Positions 1 through 7,658 of a stretch of 23,730 bases of DNA are shown here, piece by piece (position 1 is the stretch's first letter; the number at the start of each line of letters is the position of its first letter). The notes beneath the pieces were generated by a model, which was not told the DNA's origin, ran no database searches, and saw only the letters and a list, made by a program, of their open reading frames with translations. The stretch lies in assembly GCA_019310865.1 (NCBI GenBank), contig JAFDDL010000003.1, positions 1 to 23,730 of the forward strand, written 5' to 3'. A program made the translations under genes and the position numbers. This DNA is from Deltaproteobacteria bacterium (GTDB lineage: Bacteria > Desulfobacterota > Desulfobacteria > Desulfobacterales > JAFDDL01).

Positions 1-1
1 G

Positions 2-115
2 CAAGCTGCCGAACTTTACCAGAATTTGTATACGCGGGTGTATCAGGAGATGTTGACCAAACCGCTCGGGAACCTCTACGAAGAAATATGCGAGATTGTA
101 GGGTATTCGCAATAA
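2..115 (+). CDS. 3' end of a probable FGGY-family carbohydrate kinase (partial, cut by window edge)
   Basis: An open frame enters at the window edge and stops with TAA at 113-115. It gives 37 residues beginning QAAELYQNLYTRVYQEML and ending EIVGYSQ. No domain motif is visible. The tyrosine-rich pattern (LYQNLY, then VYQEM, then LYEEI) resembles the C-terminal helix of FGGY kinases, including the complete FGGY kinase in this window at 15721-17292, which ends with YDQLYETFVALYKANKKVY. That resemblance is the only basis for the call. The next gene, an SDR, starts 25 bases later on the same strand, so the two are probably co-transcribed. A kinase plus oxidoreductase pair would mirror the FGGY kinase plus alcohol dehydrogenase pair further on. 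It could be another protein with a similar amphipathic tail. Confidence 0.45.
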   Translation, partial: QAAELYQNLYTRVYQEMLTKPLGNLYEEICEIVGYSQ

Positions 116-140
116 TTTAGATGATGGCAAAGAGGCGAAA

Positions 141-878
141 ATGAAGACGATTCTGATTACGGGAGCATCCTCGGGGATCGGCAAGGCCGTGGCCCTTGAG
201 ATGGCCAAAAGGCGTTATGCCTTGGCCCTGACTGCCCGTCGGATAGAAGCGCTCCAGGACGTTCGTAAGGAAATCCGCCAGACAAGCCCTGACGCAGCAG
301 TTGAGGTGCAGCGCCTGGATGTTACGGATGATGATGCCGTATTTACGATAGTTGGGAAATTGGCGCAGCAGATGGGTGGTTTGGATATCATTTTTGCCAA
401 TGCCGGTGTCGGTCTGAAGGAAACCATCGGTAAGGGCCAGTTTGAAAACTCCCGAAAAAATGTGGAAGTCAACTTGATTGGCGCTATGGCTACGGTTGAC
501 GCCGCCGTTAGCCATTTTCTGGAGCGTGGCGCCGGGCATGTTGTTGGAAATTGCTCGGTTGCTGTCTTTCGTGGTATGGCCGGGAACGGCTCATACGGCG
601 CTTCAAAAGCCGGCTTTGCCAACTACCTGGAGGCATTGCGGGTGGAGGTCTATCGTAAAAACATTGATGTGACTGTGCTCTATCCGGGCTATATCAGTAC
701 AGAGCTTTCTGATTCCCTGCACACACGCCCGTTCGTGATCAGCCCGGAAAAGGCGGCGACAATCATTGCATATTTGATAGAAAAAAAAGCCAAATCAGGG
801 ATGGTTCCCGCTTTCCCTTGGAATATCATTGGGCGGCTGCTGAAAATATTGCCTCTATCCGTCATCTCGAAGCTCTAA
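141..878 (+). CDS. Short-chain dehydrogenase/reductase (SDR family)
   Basis: A 245-residue classical SDR, a typical length for the family, and probably a cytosolic NAD(P)H-dependent alcohol/ketone oxidoreductase. The N-terminal Rossmann motif is TGASSGIG at residues 7-14. The ANAG motif is at 86-89, Asn111 lies in VNLIG, and the catalytic triad is Ser139, Tyr152 and Lys156 in YGASK. An arginine pair (ARR, 32-34) at the end of beta-strand 2 suggests NADP(H) rather than NAD. The C-terminus (PFVISPEKAATII, then a hydrophobic tail ending ISKL) resembles the DltE/YqjQ-type SDR group. The ATG follows a weak GAGGCGA ribosome site. It lies 25 bases behind the partial kinase gene, so a shared transcript is likely. 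Substrate unknown. Confidence 0.9.
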   Translation: MKTILITGASSGIGKAVALEMAKRRYALALTARRIEALQDVRKEIRQTSPDAAVEVQRLDVTDDDAVFTIVGKLAQQMGGLDIIFANAGVGLKETIGKGQFENSRKNVEVNLIGAMATVDAAVSHFLERGAGHVVGNCSVAVFRGMAGNGSYGASKAGFANYLEALRVEVYRKNIDVTVLYPGYISTELSDSLHTRPFVISPEKAATIIAYLIEKKAKSGMVPAFPWNIIGRLLKILPLSVISKL

Positions 879-1028
879 AACTTTCGCCTGCCGACAAGAT
901 TGCGTTCATCGTGGGGCGGAGCCGGGGCCGGGTTTACCCGATTGGTCCAGCTGCATTTTTTGATTTTGCAGCCGATAACGGGGCGTATGAAAAATGTGAA
1001 ATACAGTTGAATCAATAATGCAATAGCG

Positions 1029-1047
1029 TGAAACGTGTATGAAACGA
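1029..1047 (+). promoter_or_regulatory. Candidate activator-binding (UAS) tandem repeat, TGAAACG x2
   Basis: TGAAACG occurs twice, at 1029-1035 and 1040-1046, with an 11-base period, so both copies face the same side of the helix. The second copy sits in TATGAAACGA. The same ten bases appear in antisense orientation at 9218-9227, upstream of the second sigma-54 promoter, and ATGAAACG appears upstream of the third (17488-17495, antisense). The centre lies about 70 bases upstream of the sigma-54 promoter at 1106-1121, a plausible distance for an enhancer-binding protein. Looser TGAAA repeats continue upstream near 988 and 997. Function is inferred from position and recurrence. Confidence 0.45.
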
Positions 1048-1105
1048 TTCCAGATGTAAATAGGATAAAAACCCCTTAAACGGGGTGCCTGTCGGAAATA
1101 TCCAG

Positions 1106-1121
1106 TGGCATGCAAGTTGCA
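1106..1121 (+). promoter_or_regulatory. Sigma-54 (RpoN) promoter of the methyltransferase operon
   Basis: TGGCATGCAAGTTGCA matches the sigma-54 consensus TGGCAC-N5-TTGCA, with GG and GC exactly ten bases apart and one mismatch (T for C). It lies in the 285-base gap between the SDR gene and the phosphotransferase gene. Transcription would begin near 1133, about 30 bases before the first possible start codon. The same GGCATG-N4-NTGCA form recurs at 9130-9145 and 17358-17373 on the minus strand, in front of the other two catabolic operons. This is the best match of the three. The rest of the gap shows only the upstream TGAAACG repeats and a short 5-bp hairpin at 1071-1086. Confidence 0.8.
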
Positions 1122-1163
1122 CCAGTAAATGTGCAGGTGTAAATCTTACAGCATCATAAAAAA

Positions 1164-2294
1164 GTGAACAAAAATCGCATGGGCTCGAATAAAACAAGTG
1201 ACCTGATAGAGCAATCGTTAAATCTCGTTAAAGCGCATTATCGCCTCGGGGATATTGTCTCTGCCTCGGAATTGCAAGGCGGGTATGTAAATAAAACGGT
1301 TTTAATAAATGTTGCCAATTGCAATCAAGGGTCTCAGTTTATCATACGCCGGTATAACCCGATAACAGCAAATGAAAAAGATATACAATTTGAACATTGC
1401 ACAATAAAGCATTTGATCAGTAACGGATTCAAGGTTGCACCAAACGTCATTGAAAACAAATACGGCACCACATATATAAAGCAAAATGTCATTATTAACG
1501 ATACAGAAAAGGTGCGTTTTTGGGCAGTTTTTGAGTGTTTAAGGGGTAAAGTTCGGTATTTGTTTTTCGAAACGCACCTTAGTGACGCGGAAATGCGCAG
1601 TGCAGCCACCATGTTGGCCCGTCTGCATAATGCGGGGAGCGATTTTCATCAAAAATACGCAATCAACAGTTCGCGGCCACGGATTATGGATTATCTGCCG
1701 ACTTTTCCGAATCAGTACCAAGAGTTTGCTCAAAAAAGTACAAATACCGCCTTCGACACGTACTTATCGGAACACCGCGATGAAATTTTTAAGAAGATAG
1801 ACCAGGCCAGTGCCGTGGACGTTGAATTTTCCAAAATGCCCATGGGTACTATTCATGGAGATTATAACCAGGGAAATTTAACTTTCCAGGGGAGTGATGT
1901 TGTCGGCGTTTTCGATTTTGACTGGACAAAGGTTGACTATCGGCTTTTCGATTTATGTCAGGCTATCATCTATTTATGTCCTTGTTGGGAAGGTGAACAT
2001 GCCGGCTCGATAGACTTGGAGAAATTTCAAACGTTTTTGAAAGCATACAACAATACCCATATTAGCGAATCTGAAAGGGGTGGGTTAACCAATATTGAGA
2101 TTGAAAACATCCCGTTGATGTTGGAAATCGCAAACCAGTTCGTCCTTTTTTGTATCGTTTCGTATTTTTATTATTCAGAAAATGTTGTCAAGGAAGATTA
2201 TTTAAAAGCGCTTAAGCATTACATTAATATCATGATTTGGCTGGATGCGAATAATAGCACATTGGCTGATGTGACTCAGAAAACGATCCATTAA
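1164..2294 (+). CDS. Aminoglycoside/choline/homoserine kinase-like phosphotransferase (APH fold)
   Basis: A 376-residue protein of the APH/choline-kinase-like superfamily, which moves a phosphate from ATP to a hydroxyl on a small, often amine-bearing molecule. The Brenner motif is clear: HGDYNQGN at 231-238 holds catalytic Asp233 and metal-binding Asn238, and the DFD metal-binding motif is at 251-253. The N-lobe has a glycine-containing ATP loop near 39-44 (GGYVNK), followed by IIRRYN near 60. The C-terminal part is helical. It is the first gene after the sigma-54 promoter, and mttB-like gene 1 starts 18 bases after its stop, so it belongs to the methyltransferase operon. The start is uncertain: GTG at 1164 or ATG at 1179, neither with a good ribosome site. 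Family kin include homoserine kinase II, hydroxylysine kinase and choline kinase. The substrate here is unknown, but an amino alcohol made from the methylated amine is a reasonable guess; antibiotic resistance is unlikely in this context. Confidence 0.85.
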   Translation: MNKNRMGSNKTSDLIEQSLNLVKAHYRLGDIVSASELQGGYVNKTVLINVANCNQGSQFIIRRYNPITANEKDIQFEHCTIKHLISNGFKVAPNVIENKYGTTYIKQNVIINDTEKVRFWAVFECLRGKVRYLFFETHLSDAEMRSAATMLARLHNAGSDFHQKYAINSSRPRIMDYLPTFPNQYQEFAQKSTNTAFDTYLSEHRDEIFKKIDQASAVDVEFSKMPMGTIHGDYNQGNLTFQGSDVVGVFDFDWTKVDYRLFDLCQAIIYLCPCWEGEHAGSIDLEKFQTFLKAYNNTHISESERGGLTNIEIENIPLMLEIANQFVLFCIVSYFYYSENVVKEDYLKALKHYINIMIWLDANNSTLADVTQKTIH

Positions 2295-2312
2295 AATAAA
2301 GGAGCTACCAGG

Positions 2313-3773
2313 ATGCTGAAAAACAATAAAGGCGGAATTAGCGAACTACGCATTCTTTCTAAAGATGGAATGCAACAGATCCACGAGAATGCCCTGCGGG
2401 TTTTGCAAGAGACGGGTATACGAGTCGATAGCGACACTGCCCTGAAGATGCTGGCTGACGCGGGTGCGGATGTCGACTTTAAAACGGGAACGGTTAAAAT
2501 TCCACCCAGTCTTGTGGAAGAATGTTTGCCAAAGGTGTCACGAAAAATCACGATGGCAGGCCGTAACCCAAACAGGGACCTTTTATTTGAACCGGATGGA
2601 AAGATGTATACCCGCAATTCGGGCGGCCAAACGCAAATACATGATATCGACACAGACGAGATACGCGATACGTTGGTGGCGGACTTGGATAACCACGCAA
2701 GGCTGATGGACGCATTGGACTATATCGATTTCGTGGCGCCTGTGTATCCTTCCGACCTTCCGACAGAGACGCTGGAGCTCCATGTTCTTGAACATATGTT
2801 CCACAACACGGACAAACACATCAACATGAGAGCCCTGGACAGGCGCAATTTTCCGTACCTCATCAAAATGGCGGAAGCGGTCGCCGGTGGCAAAGAAGCA
2901 TTGAAGAAAAGACCGGTTATCAGCATTTTGGAAGCGCCGATCTCTCCACTGCAATTTCCAGAAGTATTTATCGATTCGTTGTTCTTGGGTGGTGAATACG
3001 GGATTCCCATCGAAATCTGTTCCATGCCTAGCGTTGGCGCGACCGGGCCCATCACCTTGGCCGGTTCCTTATTGTTGTCCGCTGCCGAGCATCTCGCGAC
3101 CATCGTCATTTCCCAACTGGCCCATCCGGGCGCCCCACTGATCTGGGCTTCGAGATTTACCATCATGGACATGTCTACCGGTGTGTCCGGAATGTTCGTG
3201 GAGGCGGCGCTCGTTAATGCGGCCGCCGCGCAATTGGCCAAAGAACAATACAACATGGTCTGCGACTTGCACGGACCGGGTACCAACGCCGTTCTTCCCG
3301 ACGGACAGTCAGTTTTGGAAGAGTGCCTTGGCGCTTTTGTTACCGGATTTGCCGGTCGTCCGACTGCTTTAGCCGGAGCCGGATCTCTGAATATCGGATT
3401 GATTATCAGCTTCGTGGAAATGGTAATTACAAACGAGATTTTCAGCGCCGGGCATAGAATCATCGAAGGGTTTGAGGTAAACGACGAGACCTTGGCCCTC
3501 GACGCCATTAAACGTGTGGGCATTGGGGGTAACTTTCTCATGGACGACCATACCTTGAAACATGTGAGAGATGAAGACCACCGTTCCCTGTTCGTCAGAC
3601 CGCAAACCAAGGATAGTTGGATTGCAGGCGGCTCCAAGGGCATGAACGACATCGCCAAAGAAAAGGCGCTTGAAATTTTGGCAACGCACCGACCCGCGCC
3701 TTTGGATGAGGGGGTTGCCGAGAAGCTCCAGCAGATCATTCGCGAGGCTGAAAAGGCATTTGGCGTGGTGTGA
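2313..3773 (+). CDS. MttB-family corrinoid methyltransferase, paralogue 1 (non-pyrrolysine type)
   Basis: A 486-residue member of the trimethylamine methyltransferase (MttB) superfamily, TIM-barrel enzymes that move a methyl group from a quaternary or tertiary amine to a Co(I) corrinoid protein. Family signatures include VGATGPITLAGSL at 241-253, the segment around DGQSVLEE at 330-337 and AGAGSL near 354-359. The frame is read through without an internal amber codon, so it is the non-pyrrolysine kind, like glycine betaine methyltransferase MtgB and its relatives for carnitine, butyrobetaine or proline betaine. The ATG at 2313 follows a good AAAGGAG site. The corrinoid protein gene follows after 130 bases, then a close paralogue. 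Paralogues 1 and 2 share a 69-base identical block near the 3' end (here 3629-3697), suggesting recent duplication or gene conversion. The exact amine substrate cannot be assigned. Confidence 0.9.
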   Translation: MLKNNKGGISELRILSKDGMQQIHENALRVLQETGIRVDSDTALKMLADAGADVDFKTGTVKIPPSLVEECLPKVSRKITMAGRNPNRDLLFEPDGKMYTRNSGGQTQIHDIDTDEIRDTLVADLDNHARLMDALDYIDFVAPVYPSDLPTETLELHVLEHMFHNTDKHINMRALDRRNFPYLIKMAEAVAGGKEALKKRPVISILEAPISPLQFPEVFIDSLFLGGEYGIPIEICSMPSVGATGPITLAGSLLLSAAEHLATIVISQLAHPGAPLIWASRFTIMDMSTGVSGMFVEAALVNAAAAQLAKEQYNMVCDLHGPGTNAVLPDGQSVLEECLGAFVTGFAGRPTALAGAGSLNIGLIISFVEMVITNEIFSAGHRIIEGFEVNDETLALDAIKRVGIGGNFLMDDHTLKHVRDEDHRSLFVRPQTKDSWIAGGSKGMNDIAKEKALEILATHRPAPLDEGVAEKLQQIIREAEKAFGVV

Positions 3774-3783
3774 ACAAGTCGCA

Positions 3784-3858
3784 GCACCACCGGTGCGATT
3801 AATTGCAGAACGATGGAAGCTGAGCTGGCCGATGTCGGATAGATAAGCGAAGACTTCG
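3784..3858 (+). other. Two small hairpins in the mttB1-corrinoid gene gap
   Basis: The 130-base gap holds GCACC-acc-GGTGC (3784-3796) and CGAAG-a-CTTCG (3848-3858). Neither is followed by a T-run, so they are not classical terminators. Such structures often mark RNA processing or 3'-end protection points that raise the level of the downstream corrinoid protein relative to the methyltransferase. That role is inference; both stems are short enough to occur by chance. Confidence 0.25.
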
Positions 3859-3903
3859 AATTGGCTATTTAAAAGGTGTACACTAACTATAAACGGAGAT
3901 TAT

Positions 3904-4539
3904 ATGATGTCTAATTTTAATGAGATTCAAAATACGTTAATCACAGGAGACATTGACAAGCTCTCAACTCTTGTAAAACAGGCATTGGATAGTGGGACGG
4001 CGGCGAAAAGCATTCTGGACGACGGGCTTATCAAAGGTATGGATATTGTCGGCGACAAAATGCAATCAGGAGACATGTTCATTCCGGAAGTGCTTCGGTC
4101 TGCCAAAGCAATGAGCGATGTGCTTGACGAACTCAGACCCCTATTGTCGGAAGACGATATAAGTACAAGCGGTAAAGTCATCATCGGAACTGTCAAGGGG
4201 GATCACCATGATATCGGAAAAAACTTGGTTGGGATGATGCTGGAAACGGTTGGATTCGAGGTCATCGACCTGGGTGTGGATGTTGAGCCAGAAGCAATTG
4301 TGGATTCTGTGAAGAGCAATCTTGCCAATGTGGTGGCGCTTTCCGCACTGCTCACGACGACCATGCCAGCCATGAAGGAGACGATCGAAGCCTTGACGGA
4401 AGCCGGGATGAGAGACGGTGTCCACATCGTTATCGGTGGATCGCCGGTTACACAACAATATGCGGATAAAATCGGGGCGGATGGATACGCATCAGACGCC
4501 GGAGCTGCCTGCAAGTTGGTAAAGCGCCTGGTGGGTTGA
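3904..4539 (+). CDS. Corrinoid (B12-binding) methyl-carrier protein, MtgC/MttC type
   Basis: A 211-residue cobalamin-binding protein, the usual size of MtgC/MttC/MtbC. It carries the methyl group from the MttB-type enzyme to a tetrahydrofolate methyltransferase that is not in this window. The N-terminal four-helix cap domain spans about residues 1-88. The Rossmann-like B12 domain follows, with the base-off/His-on motif GDHHDIGKN: Asp100, His102 (lower cobalt ligand) and Gly105. Ser147 and Leu149 form the SxL motif (ALSALL), and GGSPV is at 178-182. A GGAG site at 3895-3898 fits the second ATG (3907) slightly better than the first (3904). It lies between two mttB paralogues, so both probably use it as methyl acceptor. 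Confidence 0.93.
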   Translation: MMSNFNEIQNTLITGDIDKLSTLVKQALDSGTAAKSILDDGLIKGMDIVGDKMQSGDMFIPEVLRSAKAMSDVLDELRPLLSEDDISTSGKVIIGTVKGDHHDIGKNLVGMMLETVGFEVIDLGVDVEPEAIVDSVKSNLANVVALSALLTTTMPAMKETIEALTEAGMRDGVHIVIGGSPVTQQYADKIGADGYASDAGAACKLVKRLVG

Positions 4540-4627
4540 CTTTAAATGTGTACCGGGTTGCGGATTGCTTGGCGGTTGAAAAAGCATGCACAGACCGCTT
4601 GACCTTTAAAACCGAGGAGCTGTTGAG

Positions 4628-6088
4628 GTGTTGAAAAACGATAAGGGCGGAATTAACCACATTCGGATTCTTTCCAATGACGGTATGCGTCGGGTACACG
4701 AACAGGCGCTGAACCTACTTGAGACCACCGGAATCGAGGTACATAGCCAGACAGCTCTCGAAATGCTGGCCGACGTAGGCTGTCGCGTTGATTTTAAAGC
4801 AAAGGTCGTCGCAATACCCGGCAGCCTTATTGAGCAGTGCCTGGAAAAGGTACCGCGAAAGATCACTTTTGCCGGTCGGAATCCCGAAAGAGACAGGGTG
4901 TTGCTGCCTGGCGGACCGATGTATACGCGATATGGTGGCGGCATGACCCATGTGCAGGATGCGCGGACGGGTCAAATTCGAGAGGCCAGACTTGATGATG
5001 TGAGCGATTTCGCGAGGCTCATCGACGCACTGGACGGCATTAACTTTATTGCCCCGATCTATCCCGCTGATGTTGCGCCGGAAATCCTGGAGCTGGAAGT
5101 TCTGGTAAAGCTTTTCAGCAATACCGACAAGCACATCAGCGTGCGCGCACTGGACAGGCGCAAATTTCCGTATCTCTTGCAGATGGCTGAAATAGTTGCC
5201 GGCAGCCGGCAGCAGCTTACAGAACGGCCCCTCATCAGCATTCTGGAAGCCTCAATTTCTCCGCTGCAATTACCGGAAGTATTTATCGACGCCTTATTTC
5301 TCGGCGGCCAATACGGTATCCCCGTGGAAATTTGCGCTACTCCCATTGTCGGGGCGACCGGGCCCGTCACGCTGGCGGGTTCCTTACTACTGGCCACGGC
5401 AGAGCTATTGGCGACCGTCGCTATCTCCCAACTGGCCAATCCAGGCGCTCCCCTGATCTGGGCGCCCCGGTTTGTGGGTATGGATATGTCAACCGGAATG
5501 ACCGGCATGTTCGTGGAAACGGCGCTTGTTAATGCAGCTGCGGCACAGCAAGCGACTGAATTTTATAACATCGTAAGTGACTTGCACGGACCGGCAACCA
5601 ACGCGATCTTGCCTGATGGATTGTCCGTTTTTGAGGAGTTTTTGGCTGTTTTTGTGACCGGTATGGCCGGCAGACCGACCATATTGTGTGGCGGTGGTGT
5701 GCTGGGGCTGGGTTTGATCGCCAGTCACATTGAAACCGTGATCACAAACGAGATTTTCAGCGCCGGGCACAGAATTATCGAAGGGTTTGAGGTGAACGAT
5801 GAGACCTTGGGCCTTGACGCCATAAAACGTGTGGGAATCGGGGGCAATTTTCTCATGGATGAACACACGGTTAGACATGTGAGAGATGAGGATCACGGCT
5901 CTTTGTTCGTTAAACCGAAAACCCAGGAGAGTTGGATCGCAGACGGCTCCAAGGGCATGAACGACATCGCCAAAGAAAAGGCGCTTGAAATTTTGGCAAC
6001 GCACCGACCCGCCTCGTTGGATGAGGAGACGACCGCCGAGCTCCAACAGGTTATTCGCCGTGCTGAAGCAGATTTCGGTATTGATTGA
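4628..6088 (+). CDS. MttB-family corrinoid methyltransferase, paralogue 2 (non-pyrrolysine type)
   Basis: A 486-residue paralogue of the protein encoded at 2313-3773, with the same length and collinear over its whole length. It has the same VGATGP-T-LAGSL motif near 241-253 and no internal amber codon. The start is GTG at 4628, chosen because it aligns exactly with the ATG of paralogue 1 (both then read LKN-KGGI) and follows a GAGGAGC ribosome site. Differences cluster in the barrel interior; for example TALAGAG in paralogue 1 is TILCGGG here near residue 351, and LAGSLLLSAAEHLAT becomes LAGSLLLATAELLAT. These could alter the substrate pocket. Two methyltransferases around one corrinoid protein suggest either two substrates or successive demethylations of one. 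A hairpin terminator follows directly. Confidence 0.9.
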   Translation: MLKNDKGGINHIRILSNDGMRRVHEQALNLLETTGIEVHSQTALEMLADVGCRVDFKAKVVAIPGSLIEQCLEKVPRKITFAGRNPERDRVLLPGGPMYTRYGGGMTHVQDARTGQIREARLDDVSDFARLIDALDGINFIAPIYPADVAPEILELEVLVKLFSNTDKHISVRALDRRKFPYLLQMAEIVAGSRQQLTERPLISILEASISPLQLPEVFIDALFLGGQYGIPVEICATPIVGATGPVTLAGSLLLATAELLATVAISQLANPGAPLIWAPRFVGMDMSTGMTGMFVETALVNAAAAQQATEFYNIVSDLHGPATNAILPDGLSVFEEFLAVFVTGMAGRPTILCGGGVLGLGLIASHIETVITNEIFSAGHRIIEGFEVNDETLGLDAIKRVGIGGNFLMDEHTVRHVRDEDHGSLFVKPKTQESWIADGSKGMNDIAKEKALEILATHRPASLDEETTAELQQVIRRAEADFGID

Positions 6089-6094
6089 TTAACC

Positions 6095-6131
6095 TGCCCC
6101 CCCGCGCTCAAACCAATTGGGTGGGGGGGCA
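6095..6131 (+). terminator. Rho-independent terminator after mttB paralogue 2
   Basis: A 9-bp perfect stem, TGCCCCCCC at 6095-6103 with GGGGGGGCA at 6123-6131, is followed by CTTTTAT. The 19-base loop itself contains a CCAATTGG palindrome. It starts seven bases after the methyltransferase stop and sits in the 53-base gap between two convergent genes, so it probably also blocks readthrough from the minus-strand operon. The T-run is shorter on that side. Confidence 0.8.
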
Positions 6132-6141
6132 CTTTTATCAA

Positions 6142-7590
6142 TTATACTTGCTCAATGGTGCTGAAAACCCGGTCGAAGGCTTCGAGCGCCTCGTCAATCA
6201 CATCGTCGGTTTGCATGGCATTTGTGTACATCTTGCAACCGGCAATGCTGATGATTCCTTCTGCTGTGAAGGCTGCCCCGATTTCCTCCATGATCTTTTT
6301 TCTAGCTTGTGCTTCACCGCGCTGCTTAGGATTGTTGATATCGGTTTGTTGTACCGCCGATGTTTGAAGGCTGCAAATGGACCCCAAATTATAAACAATA
6401 AAGGGCAGGTTATATTTTTCCATGATATGCTTCAGGCCCGCGGCCAGGCGGTCAGCCGCCTTTCCGGCCCGCTGCAAAGCGTTGGTCGCCTCCATTTCCT
6501 TGATGGCATAGTATCCGGCCACACAGCTCATGGGATTTGCAGCAAGTGTGCCGCCAACAAACACTTTTGGTTTATCTTCTTCGGTATGTGTGGTTCCAAA
6601 ACACGACATGATTTCTCTTTTGCCGCCCACACCCCCGGCAGCTGGATATCCGCCCGTGAGGCATTTGCCAAACACGGTTACATCCGGATATATATCAAAA
6701 TATCCCTGAACACCACCGAGCCCGATTCGAAATCCAGTGACAACTTCGTCGAATATCAGCAATGCGCCATACTGGTCACAAAGTTTGCGAGCCTCGCGAA
6801 CATAATCTATGTCGATGGGCCGGGTGGCGCTTTCAGGTCCGAGCGGCTCCAGGATAAATGCTGCGGTGCCGCCTTGGGCTTCGTTTTTCGACATCGTTTC
6901 GCGTAGCTCATCGATGTCGTTGGGATACACTTCCTGAATATGGGTGAACACCTCCTCGGGAATCCCGGCTGCTTTCATAAGCTTCGATTGGGGGATATGA
7001 AGGCTATAGGCCATCTGATCGCCCCATCCATGGTAGCCGCCGCCAAACTTGATTATTTTGGCCTTTCCGGTATAGGCCCGTGCCAGCCGGATGGCTCCCA
7101 TGACCGCTTCTGTTCCGCTGCCCAACATTCTGAACATCTCCACCGAGGGCATGTGATGGTTGATCAGTTTGGCAAGCTTTAATTCATACTCATGAAACAT
7201 ACCTGTTCCGGGGCTGCAGGTTTTCAAAAACTCAATCACTTTCTCGTTGATCATCGGATAATTATGACCCAGTACCACGGGTCCGCCGGCCTGCGCAAAG
7301 TCATTGTAGCGGTTGCCGTCCACATCCCACATATAGGGCCCCTCAGCGCGCTCAATGGCGATGGGAAAGGGGTAGTTAAACGCGATGTTATGCTGCGCAC
7401 CACCGGGGATAAAATCTACGGCTTCTTCATGGATTGCCTTTGATTTTTTACATTTCGAATCAAGCGTGCGAAGATAGTCCGCCATTTTATCCCGTCTGAT
7501 CTGGTACATCGGCATCTTGATCAGGTCCTGAAGTTTATTATTTATTTCGACTGTATCGGGCCATTCTGTAATTGCGTATTGATCACTCAT
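6142..7590 (-). CDS. Class III PLP-dependent aminotransferase / glutamate-1-semialdehyde aminomutase-like enzyme
   Basis: A fold-type I PLP enzyme of 482 residues, starting from the ATG at 7590. This start is preferred because AGGAAA lies at a good distance upstream; the frame is open to 7662 but that extension has no ribosome site. GSGTEA near 157-162 binds the cofactor phosphate, and YHGW near 186-189 stacks on the ring. FDEVVTGFR at 280-288 supplies Asp281 for the pyridine nitrogen, and Lys309 in VFGKCLTGGYPAAGG is the Schiff-base lysine. The overall pattern is closest to GSA-aminomutase-like proteins, a group that also holds omega-aminotransferases and phospholyases. It is the second gene of a minus-strand operon, 68 bases after the FAD oxidoreductase. 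True HemL is unlikely because of the N-terminal extension of about 50 residues and the context. It probably removes or moves an amino group on a catabolic intermediate. Confidence 0.88.
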   Translation of the reverse strand: MSDQYAITEWPDTVEINNKLQDLIKMPMYQIRRDKMADYLRTLDSKCKKSKAIHEEAVDFIPGGAQHNIAFNYPFPIAIERAEGPYMWDVDGNRYNDFAQAGGPVVLGHNYPMINEKVIEFLKTCSPGTGMFHEYELKLAKLINHHMPSVEMFRMLGSGTEAVMGAIRLARAYTGKAKIIKFGGGYHGWGDQMAYSLHIPQSKLMKAAGIPEEVFTHIQEVYPNDIDELRETMSKNEAQGGTAAFILEPLGPESATRPIDIDYVREARKLCDQYGALLIFDEVVTGFRIGLGGVQGYFDIYPDVTVFGKCLTGGYPAAGGVGGKREIMSCFGTTHTEEDKPKVFVGGTLAANPMSCVAGYYAIKEMEATNALQRAGKAADRLAAGLKHIMEKYNLPFIVYNLGSICSLQTSAVQQTDINNPKQRGEAQARKKIMEEIGAAFTAEGIISIAGCKMYTNAMQTDDVIDEALEAFDRVFSTIEQV

Positions 7591-7658
7591 TTTTCTATTT
7601 CCTGTCTCTATTCGTTTTAGTCTATTGGTATCATACTTGTTGATCCAACCGCATTTCC

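Noticed and set aside
1071..1086. Terminator (ACCCC-ttaaac-GGGGT) after the first SDR gene
   Set aside because: Stem is only 5 bp and no T-run follows on the plus strand; the T-run exists on the minus strand, where there is no gene to end.
2720..3790. 356-codon open frame antisense to mttB paralogue 1
   Set aside because: No ribosome site, composition looks like a codon-mirror of the sense gene, and the sense protein is a clear family member. Similar antisense frames over the aminotransferase (6085-6906) and mttB paralogue 2 (5489-6046) are rejected for the same reason.
2313..6088. Pyrrolysine-containing MttB with in-frame amber codon
   Set aside because: Both methyltransferase genes read through at full family length without any internal stop, and no pylT/pylS-like gene is visible.
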